Positions 35,107-44,322 of a stretch of DNA of 64,000 bases are shown piece after piece. Origin of the DNA: Exilibacterium tricleocarpae (GTDB lineage Bacteria; Pseudomonadota; Gammaproteobacteria; Pseudomonadales; Cellvibrionaceae); NCBI RefSeq assembly GCF_007004655.1, contig NZ_ML660099.1, positions 124,001 through 188,000 on the forward strand, written 5' to 3'. A program made the position numbers and the translations under genes. A model generated the notes under the pieces. It made no database searches and was not told where the DNA came from. It saw nothing but the letters and a program-made list of their open reading frames with translations. Each line of letters begins with the position of its first letter. The stretch's first letter is position 1.

Positions 35107-36450
35107 ATGCAGTTACCCAGAGGTATAGCAATCATCGCGCTGGCGCTGTGTCTCGGCAGTGCCGCCGAGGCCGCCAGCTTTATCGAGGGCGACCTCGCGC
35201 GCCGGGCCGAACTCGGCTTTCGCATCCGTATTGCAGATGACCAGTTGCAGGTGGCACGCCTGCAGGAGGAATCGGCAGCGGCAGCGGCCGGGCTGCGCAA
35301 CGGCGACGTCATCACCCGTATCGATAACCGCCGCCCCGGCTCGCTGCTGGACGCCCAGGCGCGGCTGCAGAAGCACAGAGGCGACGTCAACCTGAAGCTC
35401 AGGCTGAGCCGCGGGGGGCGCATGTTTGACGCCGGTTTTACCCCGCCGCCGCGACCCCTGGAGGCGATTCCCAATGTCGACAGCCACTACGGCGTGGTAA
35501 CTACGGACGACGGCGCCAGACTTCGCTCAATTGTGGCGGTGCCGGCCGGCAACCGCGACAAGCTGCCGGCGGTGTTTTTTGTGCAGTGGGTATCCTGCGG
35601 CTCCCTCGAATATGTGCCGCGCAATACCAGCCGCACCGTCTTCGAGCGGCTGGTACAGGATGCGGGCTGGGCGCTGATCCGCGTCGAGCGCAGTGCCAGC
35701 GGCGACAGCGAGGGCCCGGCCTGCCACCGGCTTGACTACGACACCGAACTGGCCCACTACCACCAGGCCTTCAAGCAAATGCTGTCGCACCCGCTGGTGG
35801 ACGCGCGCAAGGTCGTCATTTACGGCTCGAGCCTGGGCGCGACCCTGGCGCCGCTGCTGGCCGAACGGCTGGCCGCAGAGAATATCCCGGTGGCCGGTGT
35901 GATGGTCAGCGGCGGCGGTGGCGTCACGTATTTCGAGCGCATGCTGGCGTTTGAGCGGGCCTACCTCGAGCGCCGTCCCGAGGTAGACCCCGCCAGCATC
36001 CACAGCGAGCTGCTCGAGCGCAGCGTTTTCTATACCGAATACCTGATCAAGGGCCGCCAGCCGGACCGCATTGCCGGCGATTCCAAAGCCATGGCAAGAG
36101 TCAGGGACAATATCCGCGGCCTGGGCCGGGAGGAACAATACGGCAGGCCCTTCAGTTGGCACCAGCAGGCGGCGCGGCATAACTTCCTGCGCGCCTGGCA
36201 TCGAACCGAGGCGCCGGTGCTGGTGGTATTCAATGAATTTGATCAGTATGAGTCCCGCCACGGCCACAAGATGATCGTCGATATGATCAACCGCTGGCGG
36301 CCCGGCAGTGCCACTTATGTCGAACAGGAAAAGACCGGCCACAGCAACTGGCGCTTTGCCACCATCGAAGCGGCCTATGCGGACACCGAGGGGGTCGCCG
36401 CCCCGGAATTTATCGCCGCCCAGTATGTACACTGGCTGAAGGGACGGTAG
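35107..36450 (+). CDS. Exported PDZ-alpha/beta-hydrolase fusion
   Basis: 447 residues. Signal peptide (PRGIAIIALALCLGSAAEAA), then a PDZ-like domain at about residues 30-105 (LGFRIRIADDQLQVARLQEESAAAAAGLRNGDVITRID pattern), then an alpha/beta-hydrolase with nucleophile elbow GSSLG (S242), oxyanion region around FVQWVSCGSLEY and a C-terminal region with NEFDQYESRHG and the catalytic-histidine candidate in KTGHSNW. It probably hydrolyses an ester or peptide in the periplasm; the substrate is unknown. The ATG at 35107 gives a clean signal peptide and is preferred over the 74-residue extension. It is divergent from the membrane regulator at 32731. Confidence 0.85.
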   Translation: MQLPRGIAIIALALCLGSAAEAASFIEGDLARRAELGFRIRIADDQLQVARLQEESAAAAAGLRNGDVITRIDNRRPGSLLDAQARLQKHRGDVNLKLRLSRGGRMFDAGFTPPPRPLEAIPNVDSHYGVVTTDDGARLRSIVAVPAGNRDKLPAVFFVQWVSCGSLEYVPRNTSRTVFERLVQDAGWALIRVERSASGDSEGPACHRLDYDTELAHYHQAFKQMLSHPLVDARKVVIYGSSLGATLAPLLAERLAAENIPVAGVMVSGGGGVTYFERMLAFERAYLERRPEVDPASIHSELLERSVFYTEYLIKGRQPDRIAGDSKAMARVRDNIRGLGREEQYGRPFSWHQQAARHNFLRAWHRTEAPVLVVFNEFDQYESRHGHKMIVDMINRWRPGSATYVEQEKTGHSNWRFATIEAAYADTEGVAAPEFIAAQYVHWLKGR

Positions 36451-36486
36451 CTCACCCCGACCGCCGCTTGGCTGGTAGGAGACCGG

Positions 36487-38388
36487 TCATCGAAATTCGG
36501 GCGCCGGCGCGGCCGATACCTCATCAAGCATATCGCGCGCCGGTTGGTAGTCCCGATCGGCCGCGCGGGTCAGCCAGGTGACGCCCTGTTCGCGATCGCG
36601 CTCCACACCGAGCCCCAACAGATAGAATCGGCCCACATTGAACATCGCCGGCGAGTGCTCCTGCGCGGCTGCCGCCCGATAGTGGGACAGTGCCTGGGCC
36701 GCGTCCCGCTCGACACCCCGGCCGTTTTCATACAGGTAACCGAGACTGTTCTGGCCGGCGGCGAGCTTTTGCGCAGCGGCTTTTTCAAACCAGTAGCGCG
36801 CCTCGGCGTCATTCTGCTCGACCCCCTCCCCATCGAGATACAACAGGCCCAGTTCATGCTCGGCAAGCGCGTAACCCCGGCGCGCGGCTGCCGTAATCTG
36901 TTTCACGCCGGTGGCGGTGTCCTTTTCCACACCCTGCCCGCGCAGGTATTGCAGCCCGGAAACCAGTAGCGCAGTGGGCTGCTTCTTCGCGGCGGCCCGG
37001 TCGAGCCAATAGCGCGACTGGCCGTAATCCTGCGCCACACCCCGGCCGTAATAGTAGGCCAGGCCGAGGTTGACTTCGGCGGCGACAAAATCCTGTTCGG
37101 CGGCCAGCCGAAACCAGCGCACGGCTTCGGTTTGATCCCGCTCGAACGTCCAGCCTTTTTGATAGGCGGCCCCCATCAGGTTTTGCGCATAGGCGTTGCC
37201 CCGCTCGGCAAACGGCCGGGCAATATCCAGCGCTTTCTGGTATTCGCCCTGCTCCACCAGCGCCTGGGTTTGGCCCAGAATGCTGTCCGCCGCCGGCTGG
37301 TCACCGTCGCGGCGCTCCAGCACGGTAAACACTTTCACCAGAATAAAAAGCACCACCATCCAGGCCCAGACGTTGCGCCAGCCGCCTTTTGACTCGCCGC
37401 TCGACACCTCTGTCGGGGTGGCGCGCTCGCCTTTGAGCAGCCACATCATCGCCTGGATGTGTTCGTGATCGAAACAGCGTTGCAGTTCCAGTTCGTCCTC
37501 GGACCAGAGGAACACCTCGTTGTAGGCGCGAATCACCTGTTGCGGAAAACGGATGGTATTGTTTTCAGCATCGCGGTGGACGATATCGGCAAAGAAGTGA
37601 AACAAGCTGTACCACAATTCCTGCTTCAGCAGGATATCCTGCAGTTCGTCGGTCTCCAGCAGTGCCAGCCAGGCCTGGGGTTCATACCGCTTTCGCGGGT
37701 TTTCCCACACGGCGTTGACCCAAGCCATAAAAACCTCTGCCGTCAAAAAGTCCGCCTCTTGCGGGGCGGAGGCGGCAGCCAGCTGCGCAGGTGGTTCCGG
37801 CAGCACCTGAGCGCCGGTCAGCGCTTCACCGGCCTTCGCGGCCGTGGGTGCCTCCAACTGGCGCACCGGTGGGGCTTCTGACTGGTGTTCAGATACAGTC
37901 TCTGGTTTGTGCTCCGGTGAAGCCTCTTTTTTATGGTCCGGTAAAGCCTCTTTTTTATGGCCCGGTGAAGCCTCTTTTTTAAGGTCCGGCGAAGCCTCTT
38001 TTTTAAGGTCCGGTGAAGCCTCTGGCCCGCCTTCCGGCAAAGCCCGGACTGGGTTCTCCTGTGAGGGCGCGGATTGATACCCAGGTGAGGTCTTTAATTG
38101 ATGTTCACCTGAAGCCTCTAATTGATGTTCAGGTGAAGCCTCTAATTGGTGTTCAGGTGAAGCCTCCAGTTGATGTTCAGGTGAAGCCTCTAATTGATAC
38201 TCCGATGAGGTCTCCTCATCGAGAAACTGGCTGATATACATGGCCTGTTCATAGGCGTCGCGCAGTTGTTGAAATCTTTCCGGGTCGGTCTCCGGCGAGC
38301 ACTCCTTGATCAGCGAGGTGTAGGCCATTTTGATGGAACGCCGATCGGCAGTCTCGCGGATGTTCAACAGCTCCCAACAGCTATTCAC
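36487..38388 (-). CDS. J-domain-like / low-complexity repeat / Sel1-repeat membrane protein, partner of HscC-type Hsp70
   Basis: 633 residues in four parts: an N-terminal J-like domain (WELLNIRETADRRSIKMAYTSLIKECSPETDPERFQQLRDAYEQA pattern, residues 4-49), about 12 tandem 8-residue repeats of the EASPEHQL / EASPDLKK type (about 60-190), a helical region and one transmembrane helix (about 338-355), and five or more Sel1 repeats (from about 385; AxxxLGxxYxxGxGVxxD patterns). The invariant HPD of J-domains is SPE here, as in the atypical J-proteins (DjlB/DjlC) that serve HscC. Its ATG overlaps the Hsp70 stop (ATGA), so the two form an operon. Confidence 0.82.
   Translation of the reverse strand: MNSCWELLNIRETADRRSIKMAYTSLIKECSPETDPERFQQLRDAYEQAMYISQFLDEETSSEYQLEASPEHQLEASPEHQLEASPEHQLEASGEHQLKTSPGYQSAPSQENPVRALPEGGPEASPDLKKEASPDLKKEASPGHKKEALPDHKKEASPEHKPETVSEHQSEAPPVRQLEAPTAAKAGEALTGAQVLPEPPAQLAAASAPQEADFLTAEVFMAWVNAVWENPRKRYEPQAWLALLETDELQDILLKQELWYSLFHFFADIVHRDAENNTIRFPQQVIRAYNEVFLWSEDELELQRCFDHEHIQAMMWLLKGERATPTEVSSGESKGGWRNVWAWMVVLFILVKVFTVLERRDGDQPAADSILGQTQALVEQGEYQKALDIARPFAERGNAYAQNLMGAAYQKGWTFERDQTEAVRWFRLAAEQDFVAAEVNLGLAYYYGRGVAQDYGQSRYWLDRAAAKKQPTALLVSGLQYLRGQGVEKDTATGVKQITAAARRGYALAEHELGLLYLDGEGVEQNDAEARYWFEKAAAQKLAAGQNSLGYLYENGRGVERDAAQALSHYRAAAAQEHSPAMFNVGRFYLLGLGVERDREQGVTWLTRAADRDYQPARDMLDEVSAAPAPEFR
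37818..38208. repeat. In-frame 24-bp minisatellite within the J-domain gene
   Basis: Two blocks of 24-bp units: GAAGCCTCTAATTGATGTTC-type (about 38090-38200) and GAAGCCTCTTTTTTATGGTC-type (about 37910-38030), with divergent units between and beyond. The unit is exactly eight codons, so copy number can change without frameshift. The second block contains homopolymer runs of six T. Confidence 0.85.
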
Positions 38389-40088
38389 CCGAGCAGGTCC
38401 CCCTCCAACTCCTCGAGTTTTTCCACCAGGGTCTCGCGCGCTTTTTCCGCCAGCGCCAAGTCTTGCTTGTCGAGTACCTGTTCGAATTCACTGATCAGAT
38501 GGGCGACATACTGGCGCACGTCGCCGAGGTTCTGCTCGTAGATACGCTCGGCTTTCGCCAGCACGGCGCGGTTGGCAGCCGTCTCCCGCGGGTGAACCTT
38601 GATATTGGCGAGCTTGTCCAGGCTTTTGCGAATATCCCCCTGCGACAGGCTGCCGGGGGCCTTCTCAATCACCTTGCGAATAATTTCACCGCTGGAGACG
38701 ATCTTCACCTCCACCTCCAACAAACCGTTCACATCGTAGGAAAAACGCACATCGGCGCTCTCTTCACCGGCCTTGGCCTTGGGTACTTTGATATTCAACT
38801 CGCCCAACAGGATGTTGTTGAGCGTCAGGCGGCTCTCTCCCTGAAAGATTTTCACCGCCAACTCGGTTTGCTTGTCCTGGATGGTAACGATATTTTCAAC
38901 CCGACTGGTGGGAATTACGGTATTGCGCTCGATGATCGGCATAAAATGGCCTGCCTCGTAGCCCGCGGCGCTGCCTTTCTCCACGGCGACTTCGATCCCG
39001 AGCGTGTAGGGACAGACATCGGTCAACACCACATCCCGCAGCGCCTGGTCGCGGGACTTGAGCGCGGCCTGAATCGCCGCGCCCCTGGCCACCACTTCGT
39101 CCGGGTTGATGGTGCAGGAGGGCAGGCGGCGAAACATGCGCGAGATGGCACCGCGAATCAACGGCATGCGCGTGGCACCGCCCACCAGAATCACATCCGA
39201 CAGGTCCGTCGGGCGCATGCGGGAATCGCGCAGCACCCGCTCGATCGGCTGGCGCAGGCGCTGCACCACCTCGGCGCAGAGTTTTTCCATGGTGGCCCGA
39301 TCAATGCGCCATTCGAGTTCACCCGCCCCGGTGGTTACCGCCAGCGCGGCACCGTCCGCATCGGTCAACTGGTGCTTGGCGCGGTTGACCGCGGCCCGCA
39401 CTTTACTGAGGTCTTTGCTGCTCAAATCGCGCTTGGCCACGCCGGCGGCCTTGAGGAACGCCACCTGTAAAGCCTCGGTAAAATCTTCGCCGCCGAGAAA
39501 CGTATCGCCGGCGGAGGCATGGACCTCCATAACACCGTTAAACATTTCCATGACCGATACATCAAAGGTGCCGCCACCCAGGTCCACCACGATAAAGGTG
39601 CACTCCTCCTCCCGATCGTGCAGGCCGTAGGCCACCGCCGCCGCCGTGGGTTCGTTGATCAGCCGCTCCACGGTGAGGCCGGCCAGTTCGCCGGCCACCT
39701 TGGTGGCATGGCGCTGGGCGTCGTTGAAATAGGCAGGCACGCTGATCACGGCTTCAGTAACGGTCTGCCCCAGCAATGCCTCGGCATCGCCCTTGATATT
39801 TTGCAGGACCAGGGAGCTGAGTTCGACCGGGGTAAAGACCTGTTTGCCGAGGGTGACGCTGGCTTTGGAACCCATACGGCGCTTGAACGCCTCGACGGTA
39901 AGCTCCGGGTGGGTGAGCAGGCGCTCCCTGGCGGCCTTGCCCACCAGGCATTCGCCGTTATCGTCGACCCCCACCACCGACGGCGTCAGGAGATCGCCGT
40001 GCACATTGGGAATCAGTTTTACCTCGCCCTCCTCCCAATAGGCCGCCAGGCTGTTGGTGGTGCCCAGGTCAATTCCAATGATTGTCAT
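38385..40088 (-). CDS. hscC: Hsp70-family chaperone, HscC-like
   Basis: 567 residues, shorter than DnaK and lacking the DnaK C-terminal lid extension, as in HscC. The ATPase signatures are intact: IGIDLGTTNSLAAYW, ISVPAYFNDAQRHATKVAGELAGL, VVDLGGGTFDVSVMEM and VILVGGATRMPLIR. The substrate-binding domain begins at about residue 370. The ATG at 40088 (GGGAGA upstream) begins MTIIGIDLGTTNS; the longer ORF start is rejected. It is co-transcribed with the J-like protein at 36487. It is a specialised chaperone rather than the housekeeping DnaK, which would be next to dnaJ and grpE. Confidence 0.9.
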   Translation of the reverse strand: MTIIGIDLGTTNSLAAYWEEGEVKLIPNVHGDLLTPSVVGVDDNGECLVGKAARERLLTHPELTVEAFKRRMGSKASVTLGKQVFTPVELSSLVLQNIKGDAEALLGQTVTEAVISVPAYFNDAQRHATKVAGELAGLTVERLINEPTAAAVAYGLHDREEECTFIVVDLGGGTFDVSVMEMFNGVMEVHASAGDTFLGGEDFTEALQVAFLKAAGVAKRDLSSKDLSKVRAAVNRAKHQLTDADGAALAVTTGAGELEWRIDRATMEKLCAEVVQRLRQPIERVLRDSRMRPTDLSDVILVGGATRMPLIRGAISRMFRRLPSCTINPDEVVARGAAIQAALKSRDQALRDVVLTDVCPYTLGIEVAVEKGSAAGYEAGHFMPIIERNTVIPTSRVENIVTIQDKQTELAVKIFQGESRLTLNNILLGELNIKVPKAKAGEESADVRFSYDVNGLLEVEVKIVSSGEIIRKVIEKAPGSLSQGDIRKSLDKLANIKVHPRETAANRAVLAKAERIYEQNLGDVRQYVAHLISEFEQVLDKQDLALAEKARETLVEKLEELEGDLLG

Positions 40089-40312
40089 AATTCTCCCTTG
40101 CAAACTGTCACATTGAAAACACGGCTCAGGTCCGCCGACCACGTCAAAAGATGGTGATATAGAGTACCAACAAAAATGTTTTTAATCACCTCGGACACCC
40201 CGGCCTGCGGTTGTGCCGCGCCCCGATTTCAACATTACTGCCGGCCTGAAAGTACACAACTCAGACCATCTCCTATAATCTTTCTGTCAAGCGCACAAGA
40301 CGGACACTTTTA

Positions 40313-42082
40313 ATGGAACACAGTATTGTCAATCACGCAGTCTACTATCTGTTGGCGGCTGTCGTCGCCGTGCCCCTGTTTAGAAAGATCGGCCTCGGTG
40401 CCATCCTCGGCTACCTGGCCGCCGGTGTCATATTGGGGCCATCGGTTACCGGCACCATCAACGATCCCGAAGACGTCCTGCACTTTGCCGAATTCGGTGT
40501 GGTGATGCTGCTGTTTCTGATCGGCCTGGAGCTGGCGCCGGATAAACTCTGGCAAATGCGCAGCCAAATCCTCCTCAACGGCGGCACCCAGTTAGTCGCC
40601 AGCGCGGCGCTGATTGCACTGGTGCTCTATGCCGCCGGGCTCTCGGCAACGCTCGCCGTGGTGATCGGACTGACGCTGGGTCTGTCGTCCACTGCGTTTG
40701 CCATCCAACTGATGGCCGACCAGGGCGTGCTGGCCACGGCGGCGGGGCGGCAGGGTTTCGCCATACTGCTGTTGCAGGACATCGCGGTAATTCCGCTGCT
40801 GTTGTTCGTGGAGTCCCTGGCGCCGGCAGCGAGCGCCAGCAACGCGACGCCCCTGCCCTGGTGGCTGGGCCCGGCGGCGGTGGTGGCGGTACTGGTGGCG
40901 GGTCGCTATCTGGCCAACCCCATACTGCGGATCGTCGCCGCCTCCGGCAGCCGCGAGATCATGACCGGCGCCGGTCTGCTGATCGTGCTCGGGGTGGCAC
41001 TGCTGATGGAAACGGTCGGTCTGTCGATGGGACTCGGTGCGTTTGTCGCCGGTATCGTGCTGGCGAACTCCAGCTTTCGCCGCCAGTTGGAAACCGATAT
41101 CGAACCTTTCAAAGGTATTTTGCTCGGCCTGTTTTTTATCGCCGTGGGCATGACCCTGGACTTAGAATTGCTGCTGCGCGAGCCCCTGCTTATCCTCGGC
41201 GCCGCCCTCGGCCTGATGGCCGTGAAGACCGCCGTTATCACCGCTATTCTGCGGCTGCAGAAAACCGCCTGGGGCGACAGCCTGCAAACCGCGCTGATGC
41301 TGTGCCAGGGCGGTGAATTCGCCTTTGTGATCATGGCCCAGGCACTGGCCATCGGCGTCGCCGATCAGGCCACCGTGGATATGATCGTGCTGGTGGTGGG
41401 CGTATCCATGGCACTGACGTCGCCGCTGGTGGCACTGCTGCGGCTGTGGGGCGGCACCGGCCAGCAGCAGCCGCAGGCCGATTACGACAGCCGCAGCCAC
41501 GAACACGAACCGGAAGTCATCATCGCCGGCTTCGGCCGCTTCGGCCAGATCGTCGGCCGCATGCTGGTCGCCAACCGCATTCCCTTTACCGCGCTGGACA
41601 AAGATGCCTCCCATGTGGATTTCATCAAGCGTTTCGGCAACCGCATCTTCTACGGCGACGCCACCCGCAGCGATCTGTTGCACGCCGCTGGTATCGAACA
41701 CGCCCGCTTGCTGGTGGTGGCGGTAGATGACGTCGAGGAATCCCTGCAAATTGTCAGGCAGGTAAAAGCCGACTGCCCCGAGGTGAAGCTGATCGCCCGC
41801 GCCCACAACCGCATGCATGCCTATCAGCTCTACGAGGAAGAGGTGGACATCGTCGTGCGCGAGACCTTCGAGAGCAGCCTGCTGGCGGCAACCCAGACGC
41901 TGATTCAACTGGGATACAACGAGGGTACGGCGCTGGAGCGCGCCGATATGTTCCGCCTGCACGACGAGGGCCTGATCCGGGAGGCTGCCGAGCACCGCGA
42001 CGATCTCAACAAACTGCTGGCGATCGCCCGCGAGGGGCGGCGCGAGCTGGAGCAGTTGTTTGGCCAGGACTCGGCAGCCTGA
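40313..42082 (+). CDS. CPA2-family cation:proton antiporter with C-terminal TrkA-N domain (Kef type)
   Basis: 589 residues. The N-terminal part has 12-13 hydrophobic segments of a Na+/H+ exchanger (LGYLAAGVILGPSVTG and GLSSTAFAIQLMADQG, GLSMGLGAFVAGIVLANS, LCQGGEFAFVIM are family blocks); from about residue 400 a TrkA-N Rossmann domain follows (VIIAGFGRFGQIVGRML, FYGDATRSDLLHAAGI). Inner-membrane K+/H+ efflux system resembling KefB/KefC or YbaL. No KefF/KefG ancillary protein adjoins, so glutathione gating cannot be claimed. Confidence 0.92.
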   Translation: MEHSIVNHAVYYLLAAVVAVPLFRKIGLGAILGYLAAGVILGPSVTGTINDPEDVLHFAEFGVVMLLFLIGLELAPDKLWQMRSQILLNGGTQLVASAALIALVLYAAGLSATLAVVIGLTLGLSSTAFAIQLMADQGVLATAAGRQGFAILLLQDIAVIPLLLFVESLAPAASASNATPLPWWLGPAAVVAVLVAGRYLANPILRIVAASGSREIMTGAGLLIVLGVALLMETVGLSMGLGAFVAGIVLANSSFRRQLETDIEPFKGILLGLFFIAVGMTLDLELLLREPLLILGAALGLMAVKTAVITAILRLQKTAWGDSLQTALMLCQGGEFAFVIMAQALAIGVADQATVDMIVLVVGVSMALTSPLVALLRLWGGTGQQQPQADYDSRSHEHEPEVIIAGFGRFGQIVGRMLVANRIPFTALDKDASHVDFIKRFGNRIFYGDATRSDLLHAAGIEHARLLVVAVDDVEESLQIVRQVKADCPEVKLIARAHNRMHAYQLYEEEVDIVVRETFESSLLAATQTLIQLGYNEGTALERADMFRLHDEGLIREAAEHRDDLNKLLAIAREGRRELEQLFGQDSAA

Positions 42083-42282
42083 GCCGATCGCGACGATTGT
42101 CGCGCCGCAGTGCCGCTGCGCGACCTTTGGCCTGTCGCACGGGGATAAAGCGGCGTTGAACGACTACACTTACAGGAGCGGCAGGCAGATTAGGAGAAGC
42201 GCGGTCAGATATAGGTTTTGAAGATCAAAATGCTTTAATATCGTCGTGTTATAAGGCAGATGTACTTAGCAAGGATACCGCC
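42083..42282. other. Intergenic interval between antiporter gene and ppnN
   Basis: 200 bp. Contains a short GTCGCGCCGCAG/CTGCGCGAC inverted segment just after the antiporter stop (about 42099-42124), possibly a weak transcript end, and A+T-rich DNA before ppnN. No gene is visible. Confidence 0.4.
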
Positions 42283-43650
42283 ATGGATACCGTGAGTGAA
42301 ACCAACGTTCGCCCCCTGAGAAGCCTCAACCTGCTGTCCCACCGCGAAATATCCGAACTGATGGAGACCAATGCCGAGGTTTTCCGGCAGTTTCGCCAGT
42401 GCGCACTGGCGGTATTGAATACCGACAGTCAGATCGACGATGCCGCGGAAATGTTGACCCGGTATGCGGACTTCAATATCGAGGTGGTCCCCCAGTCGCG
42501 CGGACTGAAGTTGAAAATCTACAATGCACCGGCCTCGTCGTTTGTCGACGGCGTGATGATCAGGGGGATTCGCGACCACCTGTTTGCGGCGCTGCGCGAT
42601 ATTGTCTATTCCCACAACAAAATCGCCAAAAGTGGCGAATTCGACTTGCAGAGTTCGGCCGGCACCACCGACGCCGTCTTCAAGGTGCTGCGCAATGCCG
42701 ACATTGTGCGGCCCAATCAGGCACCGGACCTGGTCGTCTGCTGGGGCGGCCACTCCATCAGTCGCGCCGAGTACGACTACTCCAAGCGGGTGGGCTATGA
42801 ATTGGGACTGCGCGGCATCAATATCGCCACCGGTTGCGGCCTTGGCGCCATGAAAGGCCCCATGAAAGGCGCCGCCGTCGGGCACGCCAAACAACAACTG
42901 CGCGACGGCCGCTATATGGGCATCTCGGAGCCGGGCATTATCGCCTCGGAGTCGCCCAACCCCATCGTCAATGAACTGGTGATCCTGCCCGATATCGAAA
43001 AGCGCCTGGAGGCGTTCGTGCGCCTGGCCCACTGTGTGGTGGTGTTTCCCGGCGGCGCCGGCACCGCCGAGGAGGTGCTCTATCTGATCAGTATTCTGAT
43101 GCACTCGAAAAACAAGAATAAACCCTTTCCGTTGATTTTTGCCGCCCCGGAAAGCAGCGGCCTGTATTTCTCCTCACTCAACCGGTTTATCCGCAACACA
43201 CTCGGCGAGGAGGCCACCCGCTGCTATCAGATCATCATCGGCCAACCGGACAAGGTCGCCCGGGAGGTAAAGCACGGCATCGAGCGGGTGCACCGCTTTC
43301 GGCGCAAGACGCAAGAGGCCTACTACTTCAATTGGCAAATCGAAATCGATCGCGCCCTGCAGACGCCTTTTATACCCACCCATGAAAACATGGCCGGGCT
43401 GCGCCTCGACCGGGAGCTGCCGGCGGCCGAACTGGCCGCACAGTTGCGCTGCGCCTTCTCGGGCATTGTGGCGGGCAATGTCAAGGCCTTTGGTATCGAA
43501 CAGATTGCCGAGAAGGGCCCCTATCAACTCCGCGGCGACCCGGCCATCATGGCCGAACTGGAGCAACTGCTGCAGCAATTTGTACAACAGCGCCGCATGA
43601 AACTGGGGGCCGGTGAATACCACCCCTGCTACGAGTTGCAATCGGGTTAA
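42283..43650 (+). CDS. ppnN: Nucleotide 5'-monophosphate nucleosidase (LOG family)
   Basis: Cleaves purine and pyrimidine nucleoside monophosphates to base and ribose 5-phosphate; in E. coli (YgdH) it is a ppGpp target. 455 residues, the family length, with a long N-terminal regulatory domain (MDTVSETNVRPLRSLNLLSHRE), GGHSISRAEYDYSKRVGYELG, TGCGLGAMKGPMKGA, and the LOG signature FPGGAGTAEEVLYL. The C-terminal domain contains KHGIERVHRFRRKTQEAYYFNW. The start at 42283 is an ATG matching homologues. Nothing nearby is a nucleotide-metabolism partner. Confidence 0.92.
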   Translation: MDTVSETNVRPLRSLNLLSHREISELMETNAEVFRQFRQCALAVLNTDSQIDDAAEMLTRYADFNIEVVPQSRGLKLKIYNAPASSFVDGVMIRGIRDHLFAALRDIVYSHNKIAKSGEFDLQSSAGTTDAVFKVLRNADIVRPNQAPDLVVCWGGHSISRAEYDYSKRVGYELGLRGINIATGCGLGAMKGPMKGAAVGHAKQQLRDGRYMGISEPGIIASESPNPIVNELVILPDIEKRLEAFVRLAHCVVVFPGGAGTAEEVLYLISILMHSKNKNKPFPLIFAAPESSGLYFSSLNRFIRNTLGEEATRCYQIIIGQPDKVAREVKHGIERVHRFRRKTQEAYYFNWQIEIDRALQTPFIPTHENMAGLRLDRELPAAELAAQLRCAFSGIVAGNVKAFGIEQIAEKGPYQLRGDPAIMAELEQLLQQFVQQRRMKLGAGEYHPCYELQSG

Positions 43651-43820
43651 CCGCGAATTTTTTGCCAAGTTTGCGAACTGCTTCTAAATTATGGATAAAG
43701 CGTCGGCTGAAAAAAGAAAACTTGCTATGGTTTAAGGAATAACCCGATCCAAGGTATGGGTCACCGTTTTGCGGTCATGTTATCTGACAGCCTTATTTTG
43801 ACAGTTAAGGGAAAATAACA

Positions 43821-44051
43821 ATGCCCAGTGACAACCTGTTTGCGCCCGATTACTGGTATGTCGTCAACGATCACTTCAAGCACATCGTCTATCGCAACAA
43901 AGACAAGGCAAAAGCCCTGCGGTATGCCGAGAGTAAAAACCGCAATAAGGCCGCCGACGGCTCAGCCGGCATCCAATACAGCGTTATGTCCGGTCACCAG
44001 GCCCTCGAGAAAAACTACCGGGCCATCGGCTGTCCACCCACCGGCGGCTGA
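43821..44051 (+). CDS. Small hypothetical protein, 76 residues
   Basis: Starts MPSDNLFAPDYWYVVNDHFK and is basic and tyrosine-rich, without signal peptide or membrane segment. A Shine-Dalgarno-like AAGGGA lies eleven bases upstream of the ATG and the composition is that of a real gene. I do not recognise the family. A GGCGGCT/AGCCGCC hairpin straddles the stop codon (44043-44065) and could mark the transcript end, though no T tract follows. It lies between ppnN and the GGDEF-EAL gene. The overlapping ORF in the next frame (43828-44058) is a shadow. Confidence 0.65.
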   Translation: MPSDNLFAPDYWYVVNDHFKHIVYRNKDKAKALRYAESKNRNKAADGSAGIQYSVMSGHQALEKNYRAIGCPPTGG

Positions 44052-44322
44052 GCTGTAAAGCCGCCAGTCCGGGGCCTCCGGGGCACGCATCGCGCCGCGT
44101 GTGCAGATTTTAAAACCATCCTTACAACCCGGAACAAAGCCGCTACCCTCACCTCTTCTTCCCTTATATAATGCGCGGTCTTGGTTGTATTTATCACCGC
44201 TTGGCTTTATAAATAGGTGTCGCCTAAGTTCACCTGTGATGGCTATCGCCCGGGCGTGCGGATTCTGCACTCCGGGAGCCGGCATCGCACGCCTTACAAT
44301 CCCATTAAACAAGAGCGAAGGG
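44052..44322. other. Leader interval of the GGDEF-EAL gene
   Basis: 271 bp. A consensus -10 TATAAT lies at 44167-44172, without a good -35 at 17 bp. The downstream gene's frame is open throughout, but the ATG at 44323 is the credible start. No other gene is visible. Confidence 0.4.

Noticed and set aside
37818-38208. Possible CRISPR array, because of regularly repeated 24-bp units.
   Set aside because: Units are contiguous without unique spacers, are in frame with the protein, and encode an amino-acid repeat, so it is a coding minisatellite.
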